Positions 56,115-64,000 of a stretch of DNA of 64,000 nucleotides are shown here, piece after piece. Location of the stretch: positions 618,660 through 682,659 of the forward strand of contig JANBPK010000919.1 in the NCBI GenBank assembly GCA_027579435.1, given 5' to 3'. Positions within the stretch are counted from its first letter, which is position 1; each line of letters begins with the position of its first letter. The position numbers and the translations under genes were made by a program. Under the pieces are notes generated by a model. It was not told the DNA's origin. It searched no databases and worked only from the letters and a program-made list of their open reading frames with translations. This stretch comes from Candolleomyces eurysporus. Lineage: Eukaryota > Basidiomycota > Agaricomycetes > Agaricales > Psathyrellaceae.

Positions 56115-56784
56115 ATGATGTCTGCGCTCCGGTCCTCCACATCATCCGCACCACCACCCCAGACAATATCTGACTCGTCGAGCAGTCCTTCGACGTCCTC
56201 AAGCAATTCTGTACCTCTTGATGCAAAAACAATGCTTTCAAGAGATGCAGCAGCACCACAAACAGCAGCTCGTCCACCAGCTGCACCCAGAGCAGAGAAG
56301 CCGAGACCGAAACTCAGGGCAACCAAGGCGGCACTTTCTATGGTATGTTCTAACGCTACATATGCATCGCTAGGGCCTCTGAGTTGATCTGAATCGTCTT
56401 TAGACACCAACTGCTGTTACACGACTGCGAATGCTGTTAAATGGTCCGACACCTCAGCTCATCCGCGTCGGGGTACGGAACAAAGGGTGTGCAGGCATGT
56501 CATACCACCTCGAATACGTCGAAAAGCCGGGAAAGTTCGATGAGGTCGTCGAACAGGATGGGGTCCGGGTGCTTATTGACAGCAAGGCTTTGTTCTCTAT
56601 AATCGGGAGCGTGATGGATTGGAAAGACGATCCGCTGAGGTGAGCAAATATTTCCATTTGCAAACGACTGTTCGGCTCACAAAGCTCATCTATTCTACCT
56701 TTCTCCAGCTCAAAGTTCGTGTTCCAGAACCCGAATATTAAGGATGCGTGTGGGTGTGGCGAGTCATTCACTGTCGGTTCATGA
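56115..56784 (+). CDS. ISA1: Mitochondrial Fe-S assembly protein ISA1
   Basis: A-type Fe-S carrier for [4Fe-4S] cluster assembly in mitochondria. After a long Ser/Thr/Pro-rich presequence comes KAALSM, and across an intron TPTAVTRLRMLLNGPTPQLI, RVGVRNKGCAGMSYHLEYVE, GVRVLIDSKALFSIIGSVMD, and a last exon SKFVFQNPNIKDACGCGESF-TVGS. The three conserved cysteines (C in KGCAG; CGC before ESF) are present. I set the start at 56115 (MMSALRSSTSS), which is in frame without correction. An ATG at 56006 would give a longer Arg-rich presequence, but only if the run of six C at 56072-56077 is really five. Confidence 0.92.
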
Positions 56785-57208
56785 TCGTGGTCGGTCATGA
56801 GTGACGCTTTTTCCCTCTATGACGGATATTCCCCCGGGATCCCCCCCCTTCGGTCGCTTCTGGGCCAGAAGCACACCAGTCGCTCACTTACTAATGTCTA
56901 CCCCCAACTCGAATCTCCTGTTACCCTACCTATTATTCCCTCATAACATCATGTATCCATACTGCGGACATTTTGCATAGATTTTTACCGCCTTCGCGGT
57001 AAACAGCAACTTGTAATTTACACGATCAAGGAGATATAAATTATGCGCATTCTAGATTTGTTATCAAAGCAAAGGGTAGGGCTGATAGCAATGCAAATGA
57101 GTGTGATCATGACATAGGGGATATGATGAAATCTAGGCAGTCCATGAGTTAGTAAGGAATGTGCAATGCAATTTGAGAGAGAGAGAGCTGTAGAATGGAA
57201 CTAGAAAC
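56785..57208. other. Convergent 3' intergenic region
   Basis: Spacer between ISA1 (+) and the WW-like protein gene (-), AT-rich, with a short GA microsatellite at 57175-57187. No gene. Confidence 0.45.
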
Positions 57209-59802
57209 CTATTTAAAGGGAGATTCCCCTAGATCGCCCCACCCTGCACCATAATCGTTGTGAGTATAGAGTGACCCCATATGAGTAGTAGTGGATGACT
57301 GGTAATCAGGTGCTGGAGTAGTTGGAATTGGTGGAAGCGTATCCCAAGGATCTTTCCTTCCACCAAACTGTCGCTGCGGGAGAGGTTGAGGTACAGGTTG
57401 GGCGAAAGGCGTCTGCGAATACGTTGATGGCGCTTGAAAAGATTCTCGTCTCGGGGATGGTAGCATAGGAGATGATCGGGGAGGAAGAGAAGGACTAGGC
57501 GACATTGACTGTCGGTTGTGTGAGATTCTTGAGCCTCCCTCGCTCGAAATGTAGGCAGGTATTTGAGGCGAAGTTTGGCGGCTGCCACTGACAGAAGCTT
57601 CAGGAGATTGGTTCGGCTGCAGAGCCGCCCCCGCCCCCGAATAGGAAGGTTTAAGTGGGAACGGCAGACGGGATAGGACATTTGGCTGAGGGGTGCTTGG
57701 CCTTAGGGTGTCGCTCGTATCCTGAGGTTGGAGTGGGAGCGATATGTGCGATCCCATGTTCACAGCTTGCACCTGAGCTTGGAGACTAGACACCCCTGCC
57801 GGTTCCGGAAGTTGAATCTCTCCACGCTGTTGCGGATTGTAGTCTATATTTGCCATGATACCGTCTCTGATGGCCTGTCCTAGCTCAACACTGAGCCTGG
57901 ACGATGAACCGTGCAAGGGGTCATCAGTAAGGTCAAGTCGCTCTGCGGCGCTTGGTTTCTTGGAAAAGAAGCTCATCCTTCCCCAGCCACGCTTCTTGAG
58001 TTTATTCTTCCCGTCCTTCTTCGCCGGCTTGTCTTTACTAGACTTGGAAGTTTCGACCAGGTCAGGATCATTATTGGTCGTAGGTTGCATCGATGACTGG
58101 CCAAAGATCGGCGCGGAACCAGAGTTTGAAATTGTCGAAGGCATTGGAGACACAGACGATGACATCGATGTCCGGGATGAGGTTGATTGAGACAGCGTCT
58201 GGTGGGATATGTGCAGGGATCTCCGTTCNATGGGGTTGGGGCGATGGACTCGAGGCATGCAGCGATGGCGAATGTGAAGTATCAGAGTACAATGACATCG
58301 GGTCAAAAGCATCCCTCTCTTTGTCTGATCCAGTGCTGTTGGAAGATGCCATTTGCCGGTTGAACATGGCAACTATCTCCGGAGGAGCAAATGTATTACC
58401 AGGCTGGAGTAAGAACAGAAGTGGGTCGATCAATATTTCGAGACACGGGCCATCAAGAAATTGGGCGCTCTTACAGGTTTGAGATTCTGTGTGAATCGAA
58501 CTCTTGTTGGTTCAGGTGTTGGTGGGGCAGAAGTGCCACGTAGAATAGGGGGACGTAAAGGAGGAGGCCCGCTCGACAGCGAGGCGTTTGGCTGGGCTAG
58601 GAACGCCGCCGAGTGTATGGGGCCGTTGTTCGCAAGATTTGACATGGACGCCCTCGCAGAAGGGATACTCGGGACTTGGAATTGCTTGTCAGCATGAGAT
58701 GGCGAGGGAATAGAGGGTGAATTGAGCGTCGTATTGCTAGCGCTTGCAGTAACCGCCGACTGGCCCGCGAAACTAGCTTTCTTTGGTAACGTGAACGATG
58801 GTGAAGGGGGAGGAGGGAGAACGGGCCGATGGGGTACGTTACTTGGTGACTTGTAACGAGGTGACTCCGTTTTCTTTACAAAAGTGGGGGGTCCGCTCGG
58901 CTTGGAGTGCTCAGCTTGGGGTATAGCCTGCAGGAGGGTATTTGCAGGAGGGGCCGATCCAACTTGTTGACGAGAAAGCACACCATCGCTTGCTTTGATC
59001 GGAGCTGGCTGCAAAGGTTTTGGCTGCAAGGGTGTCGGCAATTGCTGATCAACAGATTGAACCAACGCTGGATCGTCCGGAGGCCGACTCGGGGCGGGAC
59101 GTTGAGATGTCGTCGTCGTCGTCAAATTTGGGACAGGAGGTTTAGGAAGGGGCCTTCGCGCTGGCGTTCTACCAATGCTCGGGGGAACAGGAGAGGATGA
59201 AGTAGAAGGAGTTGTGGAAGTCATAGACACAGGCGATGCAGAGGACGTAAAGGTCGTTGGGTCGATAGAACCGTACGAAGGAGCAGGAGGAGCAAATTCA
59301 GCGGCGCTGGAATTCAGTGGGACACCGAATTCATCAAAGCCTGCTTTCTCGACAAGTGGTAGGGCGCTTGAATACAATCGCTGCGCAGCAGTCATGTTCT
59401 GTTTGTCTTTTTGAGCTTGAAGTGCATTCCTGTGAGGCGTACTGAGGGAAGACCAGGTTGGGAGCCCTGCTGACCCTCCTCGGCCGTGGGGTGCAACTGG
59501 TCGACCCGGGGGCTGCGGAGGTGGACCACTGGGGTGTGTATGGCTTACACGAGGCGGCAGAACATTCATATCGAAGTACATCCTGAGAACTGCGTCAACA
59601 CGGGAACGATGCATAGAAGCAGAATGCATACCATCGCTTCTCTCTGTAGATACATTGACGAGGATTTCAGTTACAAGGTCAAACAAAGGACAGGTGCGAG
59701 CGCCCACACTTACTCTGCCAAATAGTGCTGCGTCCATCCAGGCGGTAGTGGGCGTGCGTCAGGGTTCAACAGCGGCAATGTAGAAGACCGAATGGCGGCC
59801 AT
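57209..59802 (-). CDS. Long disordered protein with degenerate N-terminal WW-like domain
   Basis: Opens MAAIRSSTLPLLNPDARPLP, followed by PGWTQHYLAE and, after an intron, MYFDMNVLPPRVSHTHPSG, which aligns with the LPPGW...Y.Y...T..H.P skeleton of a WW domain, shortened in its first loop. The remaining several hundred residues are low-complexity, rich in Ser, Pro and Thr: APSRPPDDPALVQSV, PHRPVLPPPPSPSFTLPKKA, TPEPTRVRFTQN (RVRF, a PP1-docking-like motif), and a basic patch KNKLKKRGWGRMSFFSKKPS. It ends GAGWGDLGESPFK. The N at 58229 splits the frame in the raw sequence and should be dropped (PHERRSLHISHQ). Probably a cytoskeletal or signalling adaptor; this is inference from composition. Confidence 0.68.
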
Positions 59803-60591
59803 ATCGTCATTCGTAGCTTGTTTTCGAGAAGCGAAGGAGGTGAAGATGCGACGTTTCGACTGATCTCTTGAGCGAAGCCTAAGTGAAGCTGGAGTGGCAG
59901 GTGGCGAAGAGCCTGTGAAGCTGACCCCTAGTCAAGTGCAGAACTCAACACTCGGGCGATTTTCAGGCCGCAGGGTACAGTGAGAGGAGGCTCTTGCAGC
60001 GATAGGGAGAAGGGCAGGTAGGGCTCTGTTGGCTGCACAAAACAAAGGCGGACAGGGTCCAGGTCTTAACACCAGAAGGGAATTGCCATTACGGCGCCGC
60101 CCCCAGGGTCGCCCATGTGCCTGAACGTGAGCTGATTGAATGGGCGCTAAGCATCCGATAAGGTCAGCTGTGCATCCACAGCTATACCTCATACCGCTTT
60201 GGGTGCACCCATGTTCGGTCTGTCAGGGATTGGATCATTTGAGTGGCGAAAGCCAGGAGGAATTCAAGAAGGTACAGTAGAGGGACAAGATGCGCGCGGG
60301 CACCGTTTCGAGGAGAGCGCCCACTCGGGGATAAATAAAACGTCCATGTGAGAATAGAAATATTCCAGATGCATGTGTACATATGTACAGAAGATGCGAG
60401 CACAGCGTATGAATCTAGTGGTACAAGAGAATGCGTAATTAGTTGTAATAGAGTGAGTCCCAATGGAAGAATCACAACGGAAAGCGATGGAGCTAATGAA
60501 ATATGCTATACAAACAGAAAAGAACGAAACCAAGCAAGAAGCATGCAAAAGGTGCCTTCAGTAGTTGGAAGAGACTCTGTAAAACCGCCGT
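59803..60591. other. Intergenic region between two minus-strand genes
   Basis: 789 bp holding the promoter of the WW-like gene and the 3' UTR of the phosphatase. Only short chance frames. Confidence 0.4.
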
Positions 60592-63500
60592 TCATACAAT
60601 CCGCACTTTGGATGGTGATGCTGACAAACCGGAAGACATGACCACAGAGGAGTTGGAGGCAGAAGGAGTCGAAACGACAACGATGACTTCAGACCCACTT
60701 CCATCTGTGTCACTGGCTGCCGCATTACGGTCCTCTACCGCGTCACTCTTCCTCTTCATACTAGGCCTCTTCGACAGTAGGACTTCCCCTTCTCTGCCTT
60801 CCTTGGGTAGCTCTGTCGGACTGGCGCTTCTCTTTCCGTACGCAGCCACTGATGAAACCCCGCTTCCCGTTTCCATTGATAGCGCTTGCTGAAACAGCAG
60901 AGGCGGGATGGTGTGACCAGTCCGACCCGAGGACGAGTCTGTCGGGGATGGGGACTGCCGTCTAGATGAGAGTTTCCTCCTTCTGTGCGACGGAGAGCGA
61001 GAAGGGAAACGCCTAGAAGACACCGACGACGACCTGGAGTGCGACATTTGAGAATGGGAAGTGAATTTCGATGGGGCCGTCTTTGGATGAACCACTCGAT
61101 CTCGCATACGACTCGTGTCGATCGTGCTTGCAAAGGCGGCCCCATTTCCCATCTCCGCGTTCCGCTCCTCGTCCAACACCATCAGAGCGCCTTCGATGAT
61201 TGCAAGGTGGACGAATACATATTGCCTGAGACTCTGACATAGACTCATCCGCTGCTGACGCATATCTTTGACGATATCCCAGATGGGATCTGCCGAGATA
61301 TCCAAGGGGACTGGTGAGCCGTCGCGGTGGAGAGGACGAGGAGGCTTTGACGATGCTTTCCCGTTTTCGTCAGAGTCGTCGGAATCTCGAGGAGGGTGGC
61401 CTGACCCAGAAACGGATTCCTCTGCAGACTGGCTCTTGGCAGAAGCAGAATTGGGAGGAATAGACGCGAATCTATCCTGATGCATGGTTGACAGAGACGG
61501 AAAAGCCGGGGTCGAGTTGGTGGCGTTGGCATTAAGCTGGCCGAGGCCAAGCTTGAGCGATGGTGGAACTCCTACCCTCTTCAACCCCGGTTTAACCGCA
61601 CCCATTGGAACGGGGGCGGATGACGTCCTTTCTCTGTGATGATCAGTCGTGACCTGCAAGCTGGAAGCCTTGGCAAATGGTGTTCCGTCTGATATAGAAG
61701 TGGCCAGCGATGAAGACGATTGAATGCCCTGCATACTGCTGATTGTCATGTTGGTAGGGGGAGCCGAAGAGTCTCCCGAACTTGGAGCCATCGAGACCTC
61801 ACCGACGCTCTCCAACGAAGAGCCCAAGGCCGGCTCAGATGGCTGCGGCAGCTGAGTGTTGTCGAAAAAATTCTGGCCATATCCGGTCTCCGCCCCAACT
61901 TTCTCTGCCCAACGCTGTGTATCTTTATAGTGATCCGCCATCCCATCGTGAGGGAAATCGATCGATGCTTCGGACACTTCGGTTGGCGGAGGGGCATCAC
62001 TGTCGTCTACTTGCATATCCATCTCCGTGGAAAATGGAAAATCAGGAAAGTCTGCAATTGGCACATGCACAACATGTCCTGATGCCAGAGTTTGCTGAGA
62101 CCGTTTCGGAGGAGCGGGTGTGGTCGCCAGTGAATGTCCCTCGTCTGCAGGCTGCACGTCCATGAGATGTGATGGGGAGGGTTCGTTCTTGCGCTCGTGT
62201 TTCGTCCGAATTTGCCTCTGTATAGCGTCTAGGATGGCGTCGACGGCAATAAAACCGCCGGTCCTGCCAACTCCAGCACTGCAGTGAAGTAGAATTGGGC
62301 TGTGTCTACCCAGAGCGTTCGAAGCGATTCCGGTGGTTGTATCGAGTCCGGATTCAGGGCCCGTTGTTTTCATCTCGAATTGATCCTGACCCTGAGTCTC
62401 CGCAATCGCTTCATTGACTTGCTTGATTAGACCCAAAACTCCGCGTGGATCGTCAGGAACGTTCATGTCCGCCCAATCCAAATATTGAAGATGGGTGATC
62501 CTTCTTGGTGCGGCGCTTGGGTAGCCAGTGTGCGTGAGTTCGAAAACGCGTTTGATAGTATCGCCTTTGTGGAAATGATGAGGTTTGCGAGGCGTACTGG
62601 GTTGCTGGGATGATGTGGGACGAGGGGGGAATGAAGGATGCGCAGTGAAGAATCCGGTAGGTTCTTCAGCGTCCACGACGCCTGTTGTTGAGACGAGCCG
62701 CAAACGCAAGGGGCCGTATTCTTGATCCGACCAATAGGAACCGCACTTGACCATGGCACCTTCTACCTCCCGCGTGAGCATGACAATGACATGAACGTTT
62801 TGTTCCCAGCATAGTCTGCAAAAATGGTAGTTAGCTGAGCCCTTACCGCAGTAAGGTGTGGAACTCACGTCCAGAAATCAACGTAGGTGGCAGGAAGCGG
62901 GCCTTGAGTAGCGATATACCGCTTGCTGGTAAAGAGTGGTTGAACGTAGGAAGCATTGACATAGTCATCGTCATTATTTTGAAGCTTCACACGGGCATGC
63001 TCAAAAGGCCAGATATGACGATATCTACGGGAGATGAACGAGAAGCCCGAATATAGATAACAGACATGCGTACCGATTTTTGGCTCCTTTCTCCACTCCG
63101 GCTGTGATACTATATGGAAACAGGGTAGCCTTGACCAGGTGCCCATCAGATACTGGACCACTTTCTTTGGCATGGTACTCCATAATGCCCATCAACCGGT
63201 GTTGCTCTGCACGCTCGATCCGATAGAATTGAGTGGCGAGTGTGTCAGCATAACTGTCACCAAGCAAGGGCTCATCAGAAGAGTCATCTGAGGAAGGATC
63301 GGAAGAAGGGTGATCGGCAGCTGGAGGGGCCTTGCCTGCACGTTGGGCAATTCGTTGGAGCCAGGGGAAAGGCTTGAGATCGTCCAACCGGCGACGGACG
63401 CGGCGAGGCAGCCGAAGGGGGATGCGCTCAGTGATTCCGTGGGAGAGCTCCACATTCTGGCGAATGGTGTCAAAGAAGGGGTTGGCGGCCGGGTGGTGCG

Positions 63501-64000
63501 CCGAGGAAGACGAGGGCAGCGAGGTCTTGAGCTGCATGGGGTGCCGTTTCAAATTAGAATGGGAGGAATTATGTAACACTGTCGAGGACAGGCAGAAAGC
63601 CTGCGAGGGCAAATGGCGTGTTCGAAGGATGCCCTGGCCCTGTGACGACGACTCGCCGTGATCGTCTTCGTCGTCATCATGCTCCGCTTCAGGAGTCGGG
63701 GGCCGTGCATCGACAAGCTCCTTCCGCTCTCGCCAGACAGACTGGAATCCTCCTCTCAGCCACGCGAGCTCTCCCTGATACCCATCGTTCTTGAACTTGC
63801 GCAGGAGCCCGTTAATATTGGAGTTATCGGGAATGGCGGCTGAGTCGGCATCATAGACGAGGATGCGGCTAGATGTGCGCCAGGCGGAGAAGCGATTCCG
63901 TGCGCTCCGGGACGGAAGCATTGCAGATAGGCGCTGCAGGGGGGAACAAGGGGCGTTTGAGGAGCGTCGANGGGCACGGAGAGGGAGACGGCGCCGGGGA
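60592..64000 (-). CDS. Rhodanese-protein tyrosine phosphatase (partial at its 5' end)
   Basis: PTP of the fungal Pyp/Ptp2 type, expected to dephosphorylate stress MAP kinases. Within the window, from the edge: a rhodanese-like segment (SSRILVYDADSAAIPDN, LAWLRGGFQSVWRERKELVD), a disordered Ser-rich linker, then the catalytic domain: NRYRHIWPFEHARVKLQ, DDYVNASYVQPLFTSKRYIA, TQGPLPATYVDFW-TLCWEQ, LQYLDWADMNVPDDPRGVL (WPD loop, here W-A-D), SPILLHCSAGVGRTGGFIAV (HCx5R signature). About 300 disordered residues follow before the final catalytic helices, DIVKDMRQQRMSLCQSLRQY (Q-loop) and VFVHLAIIEGALMVLDEER. An Arg/Ser-rich tail ends GLSASPSKVRIV. The start lies beyond 64000; an N near 63971 sits in the first visible part. 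Confidence 0.9.

Overview
This 64 kb window is a gene-dense piece of nuclear chromosome from a filamentous basidiomycete, most likely an agaricomycete (mushroom-forming fungus). The reasons: protein-coding genes lie about one per 2 kb on both strands and are broken by many short (about 45-75 nt) GT-AG introns. The orthologues are eukaryotic, and several lineage-typical proteins are present (DUF7704 membrane protein, copper-fist regulator with cysteine clusters, CofD-like UPF0052 protein). I saw no rRNA, tRNA, CRISPR or intact transposon.

Layout. 0.1-6 kb: asparagine-synthase-domain protein (ASNSD1 type), a single-pass membrane protein, and a secreted protein flanked by Asn/Gln-rich repeats. 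7-14 kb: SAP30-like Sin3 subunit divergent from chorismate synthase, an uncharacterised WWWW/Cys-tail protein, a CofD-family protein divergent from a DUF7704 membrane protein. 14.1-16.3 kb: no supported gene. 16.3-22.5 kb: small coiled-coil protein, PXA-domain protein, membrane protein, 6-phosphogluconolactonase, AP-1 sigma adaptin. 22.7-34 kb: a large chromodomain protein with a SPOC-like segment, an F-box/LRR-like protein, Rab7, ATG16, a three-RRM Pub1/TIA-1-type protein, prohibitin 1. 34-38.5 kb: an accessory island with tandem repeats, one TATA-driven orphan gene and a decaying coding region. 38.5-64 kb: GCN20-type ABC-F protein, a secreted two-domain beta-trefoil-like protein, porphobilinogen deaminase, UBE2W-type E2, copper-fist factor, NFU1, ALG1, SBDS, Rvs167-type BAR-SH3 protein, ISA1, a WW-like disordered protein, and a rhodanese/protein tyrosine phosphatase that runs off the right edge.

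The genes are mostly housekeeping and do not form a pathway cluster. There is a loose metal theme at 44-57 kb (heme synthesis, copper regulator, two Fe-S carrier proteins), and a canonical iron-GATA palindrome sits before the heme gene. Trafficking and autophagy are represented by Rab7, ATG16, AP-1 sigma and Rvs167; chromatin by SAP30 and the chromodomain protein.

A technical point shapes the reading of this sequence. Most of the 19 N characters sit directly before a homopolymer. Wherever one falls in an identifiable coding run, deleting it restores the protein frame. Several other homopolymers are one base too long for the same reason. Most apparent frameshifts here are therefore assembly errors, not biology.

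The best leads for new biology are the chromodomain-SPOC protein (a possible RITS/Chp1-like silencing factor), the duplicated beta-trefoil protein, the MAPK-docking-like insertion in the phosphatase, a set of obligatory 8-19 nt microexons, and the 34-38 kb island.
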